Origin: a virus
IMG/VR virus record: IMGVR_UViG_3300046007_009227
Location: 1 to 21,690 of that record
Length of the DNA stretch: 21,690 nt
Direction: 5' to 3' (one strand)
Made by a program: the position numbers and the translations under genes. Positions 14,599 through 20,763 of the stretch are shown one piece after another. Numbering within the stretch: position 1 is the stretch's first letter; each line of letters starts with the position of its first letter. The notes beneath the pieces were generated by a model. The model saw nothing but the letters and a program-made list of their open reading frames with translations, was not told the DNA's origin and searched no databases.

Positions 14599-14812
14599 AA
14601 TTTTCTTTATAATGTTCTTCTTCAAACTGTGCATACAATGTAATTAATGTTGTTGTATGCTTATTAGTTAGCCATTCTGCAAAGTGAATTACTTTATTAT
14701 CAGTATCTTTTTTCTCCATTTCTTTGGCTTGTTCAGCTATTTTTTTAGCTTTATCAGTCCACATAATATTAGGCTCTAAATGCTCTAATAACCATTCTAC
14801 TGCTGTTTTCAT
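14582..14812 (-). CDS. Small helical phage protein (MKTAVEWLLE-type)
   Basis: The 76-aa product begins MKTAVEWLLEHLE and has a Lys/Glu-rich helix with AEQAKEMEKK, followed by HFAEWL and a YAQFEEEHYKENYE end. This is a familiar layout in phages and prophages of Bacteroidota, but no function is known to me. The start overlaps the stop of the upstream gene (14809-14812, ATGA). The stop overlaps the next gene by 17 nt. Confidence 0.75.
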   Translation of the reverse strand: MKTAVEWLLEHLEPNIMWTDKAKKIAEQAKEMEKKDTDNKVIHFAEWLTNKHTTTLITLYAQFEEEHYKENYESNI

Positions 14813-15018
14813 ATATCAATATGTATTAAAAAACTAATTTTTCTTTTTAGAGTTGGATATTTTTCCAACAACCATTTAGTTAGGTCATCATCACTTTCTT
14901 TACCATCAATGTGACACTCAATATACACATGTTTTTTATAACCATGTATCAAAGGATTGGTTCTTAACTCTACCGGTATCTCAGATACAGGGATAATTGT
15001 TCTCTTAATTGTTTTCAT
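14809..15018 (-). CDS. Unknown small protein
   Basis: The 69-aa product starts MKTIKRTIIPVSEIP and shows a beta-like middle (KKHVYIECHI) followed by a helix (DDLTKWLLEKYPTLKR). There is no named family. It overlaps both neighbours (14 nt upstream, 4 nt downstream), a sign of a translationally coupled run of small accessory genes. Confidence 0.7.
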   Translation of the reverse strand: MKTIKRTIIPVSEIPVELRTNPLIHGYKKHVYIECHIDGKESDDDLTKWLLEKYPTLKRKISFLIHIDI

Positions 15019-15286
15019 CTTCCAGCTTAGTTTTTATTGAATTATACTCCTCTAATGCAGAATCAATTTCTTCTTTTGAAAAATTATCCATTGCTTGACC
15101 AAGTATCTGAAATAAATGATATCTCAACATACTTCTGTACTTAATCTGCATATCAGCATCTTCACCTTTATGAAAAGCAACTAATGCTTCTCTTTTTAAA
15201 GTAATAAGTACATAATGTTTGTCAAGGCCAAACATTAATCTTAAACCATCTTTAATTCTGTAAAAAACTCTTTTAATTTTTTTCAT
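15005..15286 (-). CDS. Unknown small helical protein
   Basis: The 93-aa product has a strongly basic N-terminus (MKKIKRVFYRIKDGLRLMF) and is helical after that, with an acidic end. The N-terminal stretch could be an amphipathic membrane-binding helix. Its ATG overlaps the TGA of a 35-aa gene upstream. No function is recognised. Confidence 0.7.
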   Translation of the reverse strand: MKKIKRVFYRIKDGLRLMFGLDKHYVLITLKREALVAFHKGEDADMQIKYRSMLRYHLFQILGQAMDNFSKEEIDSALEEYNSIKTKLEDENN

Positions 15287-15390
15287 ACTAACTTTTTATG
15301 TTTATAACAATCTATACATATGTGATACCCAGGATTTACACTTGGTACCCATGTGTGTCTACAAAATAATCTTTTAATCTTTTTCCACAT
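15283..15390 (-). CDS. Tiny Cys/His protein (35 aa)
   Basis: An ATG at 15390 opens a 35-codon frame beginning MWKKIKRLFCRHTWVPSVNP and then GYHICIDCYKHKKLV. Cys10 and His12, with the later C-x2-C pair, could form a small zinc site. The start overlaps the upstream gene by 17 nt and the stop overlaps the next ATG as ATGA, filling a gap that would otherwise be empty. A very short frame, but both ends tile well. Confidence 0.6.
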   Translation of the reverse strand: MWKKIKRLFCRHTWVPSVNPGYHICIDCYKHKKLV

Positions 15391-15586
15391 TTTGTTTATT
15401 TTTAAGTTTCTTTCTTTTGTTTTTACTAAGTCTAAACTTTCTCATATCCCAATCCATAACAGTCTGGCATAATCTTCCTAAAGTCATGATGGCTTCTTGA
15501 TCAGATTCTGCTTCAAATGATAATCTAGCTTTGGTAGCTCTGTGTTGAAAGATATATTTAGATCTTTTACTAACAACTTGTTCCAT
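15374..15586 (-). CDS. Unknown small basic protein
   Basis: I start this 70-aa product at the ATG at 15586 (MEQVVSKRSKYIFQHRATKA), just after the stop of the upstream gene; a longer reading would overlap that gene by 73 nt. A central SFEAESDQEAIMTLGRLCQT segment looks like a beta-alpha unit, and the C-terminus is extremely basic (RLSKNKRKKLKNKQ). Nucleic-acid binding is possible but not shown. Confidence 0.7.
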   Translation of the reverse strand: MEQVVSKRSKYIFQHRATKARLSFEAESDQEAIMTLGRLCQTVMDWDMRKFRLSKNKRKKLKNKQNVEKD

Positions 15587-15591
15587 ACTAT

Positions 15592-15894
15592 TTACTTTTT
15601 TAATTTGACTATAAAAGTTGAAAATCCATGAGCAATGTAAGTGCCTTGAGATATAGATAGGCAAGTTATCTGAAAATTATCATCAGAGTAGTGTCTATTT
15701 TCTTCATGTGAAGGAATAGGTGAGCTATCACCTTGCTTATTTATTCTTTTCAGAAATATCAGCTCATGCCCTTTCATTACTCTTTGAGGTCTGAACATTT
15801 CAATAAGAGTGCTTTGCTCAATAATTCTTTTTCTAATAGTCCAAATTCCTACTGCTAATTGCAATGAGATGATTACAAAATATATAAGTTCCAT
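15592..15894 (-). CDS. Small single-pass membrane protein
   Basis: The 100-aa product has one N-terminal hydrophobic helix (about 2-19, ELIYFVIISLQLAVGIW) followed by a basic stretch (TIRKRI). This suggests a membrane anchor with the soluble rest on the cytoplasmic side. The rest shows beta-like segments (HELIFLKRI, NFQITCLSISQGTYIAHGF). The function is unknown. Confidence 0.72.
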   Translation of the reverse strand: MELIYFVIISLQLAVGIWTIRKRIIEQSTLIEMFRPQRVMKGHELIFLKRINKQGDSSPIPSHEENRHYSDDNFQITCLSISQGTYIAHGFSTFIVKLKK

Positions 15895-15896
15895 AG

Positions 15897-16193
15897 CTAT
15901 TTTATATTACTTAATGGATAACTATTTAAGATTGAATCTTTATCAACTTTAATGATAATGGTATCAACTAATTGTCCTGGATGAATTGTTTCTTCTTTTC
16001 TAATCCAGTCTTTACCAAGTGATGCCTTTGCTTTCTCACTTGCAGCTTTCAATGCAGCTTCTACGTGAATTCTAGCAAACTCAACCATTGTACTTTCTAT
16101 GTCACCTACATTTACCCAAGTGTCTTTAGAGTCTAAAACTATGTGATAATATTCTTTATTTAAAAACTCATCTGCTGTTGGTATTTCTGCCAT
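15897..16193 (-). CDS. Phage protein with an FAxxHVexAL helix
   Basis: The 98-aa product starts at the ATG at 16193 (MAEIPTADEFLNKEYY), since the longer frame would run 80 nt into the upstream gene. Its key segment is ESTMVEFARIHVEAALKAASEKAK (split here as MVEFARIHVEAALKAA plus SEKAK). This helix recurs in many small Bacteroidota phage proteins of unknown function and is echoed by neighbouring genes with GFNxALEL-type segments. It has no enzymatic motif. Confidence 0.78.
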   Translation of the reverse strand: MAEIPTADEFLNKEYYHIVLDSKDTWVNVGDIESTMVEFARIHVEAALKAASEKAKASLGKDWIRKEETIHPGQLVDTIIIKVDKDSILNSYPLSNIK

Positions 16194-16194
16194 A

Positions 16195-16806
16195 CTATTT
16201 CTTTTTAAATTGTTCTTCAAACCATCCTTCAAAAGTAGTATCACTTTCTCTACCTTGATATAATCTACCAACATGAAAAGATTTTCTTAAATCTTCCTCA
16301 CTATACATTCTTTCAGTCATGTATTTACCGCCTGCTATAAAACCATCATGCCATAAAGGTGATTCATTTTCAAATGATGCTCTATACATTTGCTCTTCTA
16401 ATGTTTCTTGTGGTATGGTGATTTTGTACATCATCTTAAATGTTAGGGGAAATTCGACAAGTTTTTTATTAACTTCAACAAACTCACAACTTGGATTCTT
16501 AACAAGCCATTCCAAGAACTCATCATCAATAGCTTGAACACCATCAGTAATTAGAGTTGGGTCTGTTGTTAGGATTATTTTATAATATCTAACCCCAAAA
16601 TCCCAAAAGAAATTAGGAGTAACTAATGTTGGTTGTTCATTACCTCTAATCATCCAATCTCCATCTTTAATCTCTTCATCAGATGTGATGTAGACGTGTT
16701 GACTATGTAATGTATTAGGTTCTTTATCTAAAACTAATTTGCCAGTAATAGTGTCTATCCATAACCTACTTGGCTGAGTTGTTGGGAGTATAAAAATATT
16801 TTTCAT
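16195..16806 (-). CDS. Conserved phage protein with GVQAIDDEFLEW motif
   Basis: The 203-aa protein starts MKNIFILPTTQPSRLW, followed by HVYITSDEEIKDGDWMI, then TDGVQAIDDEFLEWLVKNPSC. This pattern is common in flavobacterial phage and prophage proteins that have no experimental function I know of. The C-terminal third adds two GF/GR-type repeats (LWHDGFIAGGKYMTERM and FHVGRLYQGRES) and a FEGWFEEQF end. It is probably an accessory protein rather than an enzyme. Confidence 0.82.
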   Translation of the reverse strand: MKNIFILPTTQPSRLWIDTITGKLVLDKEPNTLHSQHVYITSDEEIKDGDWMIRGNEQPTLVTPNFFWDFGVRYYKIILTTDPTLITDGVQAIDDEFLEWLVKNPSCEFVEVNKKLVEFPLTFKMMYKITIPQETLEEQMYRASFENESPLWHDGFIAGGKYMTERMYSEEDLRKSFHVGRLYQGRESDTTFEGWFEEQFKKK

Positions 16807-16827
16807 GATTTTAATTTAAATGACCTA

Positions 16828-17151
16828 TTAATTACTTTCTAATATAACTCCAGTTCCACTGAAACTAGGATCTAAATTAGTATTCACCTTTACTGTAGTT
16901 ATATCAATTATTCCTGACTTAACTAATTCCAAAGCTCTATTGAATCCACATTCATAAGAGGAACTTTTTTCTCTTGCAGTAAGACTTATATTCTTCGGAA
17001 GATAATCTAAGTCAAATCCTATAAGTTGAGGGTGAGTCTTGATCCATAAATCTACATGAGCATTTGATTGAATATGTGAATCACTTACTTTTAATTCCCC
17101 ATCTTTTGTTTTAATTACCTGATTAAGGTTGTGATTTAATCTATCTTTCAT
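16828..17151 (-). CDS. Small protein with YECGFNRALEL motif
   Basis: The 107-aa product has no known domain apart from a SSYECGFNRALELVKSG helix (about 64-80), related in pattern to DFKNGFNKAMELNKDK in the gene at 17807 and to the FA-x2-HVEAAL helix at 15897. It overlaps the upstream stop (17148-17151, ATGA). These shared helices suggest a local family of duplicated accessory proteins. Confidence 0.75.
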   Translation of the reverse strand: MKDRLNHNLNQVIKTKDGELKVSDSHIQSNAHVDLWIKTHPQLIGFDLDYLPKNISLTAREKSSSYECGFNRALELVKSGIIDITTVKVNTNLDPSFSGTGVILESN

Positions 17152-17546
17152 GATTTCTTTTCTTTAATGATTGATATTAACCTATCTATACACTCTGATT
17201 CTGCTTCTTCATAAGTACCAACTTCCCAATTAATATGTAAATAATTTCTATTACCATCAATAAAATTACTAATACAATAACCATTTATTTCTTCTCTGGA
17301 GTCACTAGTTGTTCCATAACTTCCATGTATTTTATGCACCTCTCTAAACCACTTGAAGACTTGTTGTTTAAGTGGTGCTGAAACAAATGTAAAATCACTA
17401 TTGACATCTTCAACAGGTTGATGAAACCATTGTAGTTCACTACTTTTACCATATGTTCCTTCTGTATATGTTGCAATACAAGGTTCATTAAACCCTAATT
17501 CCTTTAAAACTAATGCTTGAGTATAATTTACAAAGTGATCTTCCAT
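17148..17546 (-). CDS. Conserved phage protein (QALVLKELGF ... WFREVH type)
   Basis: The 132-aa protein has YTQALVLKELGFNEPC near the N-terminus, then APLKQQVFKWFREVHKIHG and a C-terminal TYEEAESECIDRLISIIKE helix. This is a layout frequently seen in Bacteroidota phages and in crAss-like or flavobacterial prophage regions. The role is unknown. Its tail overlaps the next ATG by 4 nt. Confidence 0.83.
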   Translation of the reverse strand: MEDHFVNYTQALVLKELGFNEPCIATYTEGTYGKSSELQWFHQPVEDVNSDFTFVSAPLKQQVFKWFREVHKIHGSYGTTSDSREEINGYCISNFIDGNRNYLHINWEVGTYEEAESECIDRLISIIKEKKS

Positions 17547-17547
17547 C

Positions 17548-17805
17548 TTATTTTTTCTTTAAAATTTTATCTATAAGATTATCTCCAATTTGAGTAATGG
17601 CAGCTATTAATATAAATATTAAACAAAATGGCACAATTATCATTGATGCAGGTAAAAAAGATATAAGAGTCCATAATAAACCATTTTTAAAATCTTCTTT
17701 ATCTTTGTTTTTATAACCTTTTATAACATCAATTAAACCATAAATAAATACTATTAAACTACAAATAGCATAAAATATTATAAATACTAAATCTTCATTT
17801 TTCAT
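17548..17805 (-). CDS. Two-helix membrane protein
   Basis: The 85-aa product has two clear hydrophobic segments: LVFIIFYAICSLIVFIYGLI (about 6-25) and LLWTLISFLPASMIIVPF plus CLIFILIAAI (about 43-70). A lysine/aspartate loop separates them and a basic end follows. It is a small integral membrane protein of unknown role. It could act in lysis or in changing the cell envelope, but nothing specific shows this. Confidence 0.72.
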   Translation of the reverse strand: MKNEDLVFIIFYAICSLIVFIYGLIDVIKGYKNKDKEDFKNGLLWTLISFLPASMIIVPFCLIFILIAAITQIGDNLIDKILKKK

Positions 17806-17806
17806 A

Positions 17807-18358
17807 CTATTTCTTTTTAAGTATTAAACAACCATTTTCATCAAGTTTTGGTACTAAACAATCAGACATTTTTTCTATATCAGATTGTTTCCATGTAAGA
17901 TAATCTTTACGCATTTCAATCTCAACCTCTATTTCTGTTGGTTCTTGTAGTGATTGTATAAAGTCATCTACAAATTTAAACTGCCTTTCTTTAAAGACAT
18001 CAGATAGCTCATCTTTTTCTTTTTCTAGATAAAGTAAATTAATCATACCAACTCTTAGATTAGTTGTAGTAAACAACTTATCTTTATTCAACTCCATTGC
18101 TTTATTAAAGCCATTTTTAAAGTCTACCTGAGAATTCCAATATTCATCTGATGTATACTGAAAATCATCAGGGTGACTATCAACATACTCTCTAGCTAAT
18201 TTCCTAACATCAACTACTCCAAATATCTCATCACAGTTTTCTTTTGAGAGCCCATGCTTAACATACATACCATCTGTAGTAGCTATAAACTCTCTACTAT
18301 TAGAACCAGTCTCTTCAATACATAGAGAATAGCCTTCTTTATGTTTAATTAATTTCAT
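17807..18358 (-). CDS. Unknown accessory protein with GFNKAMEL helix
   Basis: The 183-aa protein contains 'YSLCIEE' and 'MYVKHGLSKENCDEIFGVVD' in the N-terminal part, a YWNSQVDFKNGFNKAMELNK segment in the middle and an acidic/coiled end. I recall similar proteins in flavobacterial phages but no function. It lies 10 nt downstream of the C-terminal half of the radical SAM gene, in the same orientation. Its leader AAATTAAAAATT has no Shine-Dalgarno. Confidence 0.78.
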   Translation of the reverse strand: MKLIKHKEGYSLCIEETGSNSREFIATTDGMYVKHGLSKENCDEIFGVVDVRKLAREYVDSHPDDFQYTSDEYWNSQVDFKNGFNKAMELNKDKLFTTTNLRVGMINLLYLEKEKDELSDVFKERQFKFVDDFIQSLQEPTEIEVEIEMRKDYLTWKQSDIEKMSDCLVPKLDENGCLILKKK

Positions 18359-18368
18359 AATTTTTAAT

Positions 18369-19244
18369 TTAAAATATGTATCTAATTGTCATCCAAGGCA
18401 ATATACCATAAAAAGCTTGAGTAAATTCAGTTATATAACCTGGTTTTAAGTAACGGTTGTACCTTATGTTTTCACCACCATAGTGTGATACTTTGTTCTC
18501 TTGAATAAGAGGTCTCCAAAGCAAACTTTCTCCAGGAATATTATTCTGCAGATTATAAAAATGCTTCTCTGCATTGTGAGTAAGGAATATAACTTCAGCT
18601 TTTACATCTTGTCTCCAATCATACAGATAGGATGAGGCATTTACTTCAGCAAATAGTTCTTTATACTCTAATAGCCAACCATCACATACAATCACCGGAC
18701 TGAAGTTTAAGTGCACATCATAACCAGCATCTTGAAATCTTTTTACAGCATTTAATCTCTCATGTATAGGAGTTGTATTAGGTTCTAACTTTTGTCTTAA
18801 TGCTTCCGGCATAAGACTGAATCTAATTCTTACCTTACCTTGAGGATTGAATTTAAGTAAGTCTTCATTGACATACTTAGTAGCAAATGATGCCATAGCT
18901 CTTGGATGTAATGTAAAGAAATCAAAAATTCTCTCCCACTGATGGTATTTAGCATGTAAAGCAAAGTCTTCATTACAAGAGATATCATAAGTGATATACT
19001 CTTCATGTGTTTGATTTGGTTTTTCCACATCAGCAAACCATGCATGATCACTGATAGCTGTTAATATATCTCCATGATTTTTAGCAATAGATAAACCTGT
19101 AGGTTTATTTCTTTTCATATAACAATTATGAGTAAGAATACCATTTGCAAAATAATTCTCATTCTTTTGTACAGAAAAGTTGACAACCTTAGATTGTTTT
19201 GCTATCTTTGTAATAGCTTTAATTTTCTTAAATTCTAACTCCAT
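18369..19244 (-). CDS. C-intein plus C-extein of spore-photoproduct-lyase-family radical SAM protein
   Basis: Residues 1-40 are a C-intein: block F (VVNFSVQKNENYFANG) and block G (GILTHN followed by Cys41). Residues 41-291 are the C-extein, starting CYMKRNKPTG, which supplies the third cysteine of the radical SAM CxxxCxxC. It contains YDISC (Cys90, in the place of the hydrogen-donor cysteine of Bacillus SPL), KVRIRFSLMPEAL, GYDVHLNFSPVIV, EVIFLTHN, YGGENIRY and the terminal IRYIF, all typical of the SPL family. After trans-splicing with the half at 19793-20203 the enzyme is 289 aa. Its ATG shares the CATG with the start of the opposite-strand HNH gene. SPL enzymes reverse UV-made thymine dimers; the exact substrate here is unknown. 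Confidence 0.92.
   Translation of the reverse strand: MELEFKKIKAITKIAKQSKVVNFSVQKNENYFANGILTHNCYMKRNKPTGLSIAKNHGDILTAISDHAWFADVEKPNQTHEEYITYDISCNEDFALHAKYHQWERIFDFFTLHPRAMASFATKYVNEDLLKFNPQGKVRIRFSLMPEALRQKLEPNTTPIHERLNAVKRFQDAGYDVHLNFSPVIVCDGWLLEYKELFAEVNASSYLYDWRQDVKAEVIFLTHNAEKHFYNLQNNIPGESLLWRPLIQENKVSHYGGENIRYNRYLKPGYITEFTQAFYGILPWMTIRYIF
19180..19210 (+). promoter_or_regulatory. Bacteroidota-type promoter for the antisense HNH gene
   Basis: TTG (19180-19182), a 20-nt spacer and TATCTTTG (19203-19210) match TTG-N19/21-TAnnTTTG. The -7 box ends 32 nt before the ATG at 19243. The promoter lies inside the C-intein coding sequence on the other strand. Confidence 0.62.
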
Positions 19245-20064
19245 GAGCTGTAAATATTGTGGTAAAATTACAAAAAAGTCTACAACCTATTGTAATTCTA
19301 CATGTGAAACAAGTTATACTGAATTGTTTAGTCAACAGTCTAAACCTATATTCAGAACTTTTCAAGAAGCTGGTAAGCATTATAATAGAGATTTTAGAAC
19401 CATGAAAAAGTTTGAAGGTCATTTATTCACTATTGATAAAACACTTCCTGCAGCTCATACTAAATGGATTCTTTGTAAAATCTGTGGTGAACAGTCACCT
19501 AAATCTAAAGCTAGAAAAGGATACTGTAAACATTGTACTAACCAAGGACTTGGTAAAAAGAACCAGGGCCAAATTATATCTCAAAGATATCAAGGCCCCG
19601 GAAATCCTAATTACCTGGATGGAACTTCACATGCTATAGAATATCAGTCTAATGATTGGTACAAGCTTAAAAAGAATTTAAACTTTACAAACTGTGCATT
19701 AACTAATAATACTGATAATATAGATTACCATCATATTATACCAAGATGGTTTTGTAAACTTGTTGAGATAGATGTATTTGATCCTAATAATATTATTGGG
19801 CTAAATCATCAATATCACAAAGTAATTCATCATCTTCAGTTAGATATTGTGCTTCTACCCAACCTCTATTCCTTGTATAAAAAGGATGCTCTCCAGTTAC
19901 GGTCACACTTTGTCCATCTACTTCAATTACATAAAGTTCATCAATATCCCGTTGACCAATTGCAGTCACTAAGTCTGTTTCAACTTTCCCGGTATCCAGG
20001 GAAAAAGAAATTACTTGATCTCCTTCCTGAATTTCTCCAGCCATTTTTACTCCATGAGGAGTAG
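19243..20064 (+). CDS. HNH endonuclease encoded antisense within the split-intein locus
   Basis: I start at the ATG at 19243 (MSCKYCGK), giving 273 aa, because a zinc-finger-like start follows at once: C3-x2-C6 with C17/C21. A second finger has C78-x2-C81 and C95-x2-C98. The HNH core is DYHHIIPRW (H163/H164), DPNNIIGL (N182/N183) and NHQYHKVIHH (H192, H196). It would cut the uninterrupted SPL-family gene and drive homing of the split intein. Residues from about 184 onward, including H192 and H196, are encoded antisense to the N-intein 3' end, and the frame stays open for 272 nt across it. The last 75 residues look non-conserved and may be a passive tail. Confidence 0.85.
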   Translation: MSCKYCGKITKKSTTYCNSTCETSYTELFSQQSKPIFRTFQEAGKHYNRDFRTMKKFEGHLFTIDKTLPAAHTKWILCKICGEQSPKSKARKGYCKHCTNQGLGKKNQGQIISQRYQGPGNPNYLDGTSHAIEYQSNDWYKLKKNLNFTNCALTNNTDNIDYHHIIPRWFCKLVEIDVFDPNNIIGLNHQYHKVIHHLQLDIVLLPNLYSLYKKDALQLRSHFVHLLQLHKVHQYPVDQLQSLSLFQLSRYPGKKKLLDLLPEFLQPFLLHEE

Positions 20065-20203
20065 CAATTAAAGTTTCAGGAGTCACACAGTATGCACATT
20101 GATAAAGGCAACCGTGTCCAAATGAAGGACTTATGAAATCTGTTGAGCGTCCAGAAGGCCTAATAAGCATAGACTTTCTGGTAACCTCTGTAACTAAACT
20201 CAT
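19793..20203 (-). CDS. N-extein plus N-intein of spore-photoproduct-lyase-family radical SAM protein
   Basis: Residues 1-38 are the N-extein, with GHGCLYQCAY carrying the first two cluster cysteines (C32 and C36). Cys39 begins the N-intein: block A CVTPETLIATPHG and block B VTVTGEHPFYT (TGEH), followed by a GWVEAQYLTEDDELL segment. Translation stops after DLAQ at 19793, without a C-intein or endonuclease domain. The missing third cysteine is provided by the C-terminal half at 18369-19244. On its own this product cannot bind the [4Fe-4S] cluster. Its start is 4 nt after the stop of the glucosaminidase-like gene, so it is co-transcribed with that gene. Confidence 0.9.
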   Translation of the reverse strand: MSLVTEVTRKSMLIRPSGRSTDFISPSFGHGCLYQCAYCVTPETLIATPHGVKMAGEIQEGDQVISFSLDTGKVETDLVTAIGQRDIDELYVIEVDGQSVTVTGEHPFYTRNRGWVEAQYLTEDDELLCDIDDLAQ

Positions 20204-20207
20204 TAGA

Positions 20208-20717
20208 TTAATCTGTTAATTGTGCATACTCATCAAAGTGTTTCTTTAAATGAGAACTGTATCCTGGATGTGCATAATATCTATCTAAGTGAGATAAATA
20301 TTGCTCTCTTGTCATTTGATGTCCTTGTACAAATTCTAAGTATAATTTGTAATCTTCAACACTATGTTGCCAAGACTTAAAATGTGCAAAACCTTTCTTG
20401 CTTCCTAAGCTTTTAGTAGGTCTTATACCAGGATGTCTCATACCAAACAAGTTGTTATTTGTTTTAAACAAGTTGCTTGATAGATTTGATTCTTGTCTGA
20501 TGATTGCATAAGCAACTTCAGGATGTTGGATTTTTTTGTGAAGTAAATAGCTGACCAATAACTCTTTAGTTAAGAAAGTGCTATCTACTGATTTGGTGAT
20601 TGTATCTTCTACCTTAGTAGATTTCACATTAATACTTTTTGTTTCAGTGCTTTTCCCTAAGCTCATTAAACTAGTAATTGCAATAGCAATCACAATAAAT
20701 AGTGCAGTAATTTTCAT
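20208..20717 (-). CDS. Secreted glucosaminidase-like peptidoglycan hydrolase
   Basis: The 169-aa protein has an N-terminal hydrophobic signal-like helix (LFIVIAIAITSLMSL, about 6-20). The domain that follows matches FlgJ/mannosyl-glycoprotein endo-beta-N-acetylglucosaminidase-type hydrolases: HPEVAYAIIRQESNLSS (catalytic Glu76 candidate), LFKTNNNLFGMRHPG and RPTKSLGSKKGFAHF, then a YAHPGYSSHLKK end. It would cut the glycan strand of peptidoglycan in the periplasm, for lysis or entry. No lipobox cysteine is seen, so it may stay anchored by the helix or be exported. The start lies 17 nt after a terminator hairpin. The next gene (SPL half) follows within 4 nt. Confidence 0.85.
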   Translation of the reverse strand: MKITALFIVIAIAITSLMSLGKSTETKSINVKSTKVEDTITKSVDSTFLTKELLVSYLLHKKIQHPEVAYAIIRQESNLSSNLFKTNNNLFGMRHPGIRPTKSLGSKKGFAHFKSWQHSVEDYKLYLEFVQGHQMTREQYLSHLDRYYAHPGYSSHLKKHFDEYAQLTD

Positions 20718-20726
20718 AAATGTTGG

Positions 20727-20758
20727 TTTTAAAAATCCGGTGCTACTAACACCGGATC
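20727..20758 (-). terminator. Rho-independent terminator upstream of the glucosaminidase gene
   Basis: On the minus strand an 8-bp stem ATCCGGTG/CACCGGAT (20735-20742 with 20750-20757, 7-nt loop) is followed by TTTTTAAAACC. It follows the stop of the 49-aa gene at 20764 by 6 nt and precedes the next ATG by 17 nt. Confidence 0.83.
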
Positions 20759-20763
20759 AGTTG

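Larger units (their letters stand above)
19125..20089 (-). mobile_element. Split-intein locus with inserted HNH gene
   Basis: The element runs from the first intein codon (Cys1, 20089) through the 98-aa N-intein, a 548-nt gap holding the opposite-strand HNH gene, and the 40-aa C-intein ending in Asn at 19125. The 98 + 40 aa sizes are like known natural split inteins. No remnant of an intein-embedded endonuclease is seen in the minus-strand frame. This is the 'fractured gene' arrangement described in environmental phage sequences. Confidence 0.85.

Noticed and set aside
19180-19242. Upstream start for the plus-strand HNH gene
   Set aside because: The 21 extra residues are hydrophobic and antisense to the conserved C-intein, and they include the promoter -7 box. 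MSCKYCGK is the natural zinc-finger start.
19228-19422. Minus-strand frame as a missing piece of the intein or an embedded endonuclease
   Set aside because: The translation shows no intein or endonuclease motif and is antisense to clear zinc-finger coding of the HNH gene.
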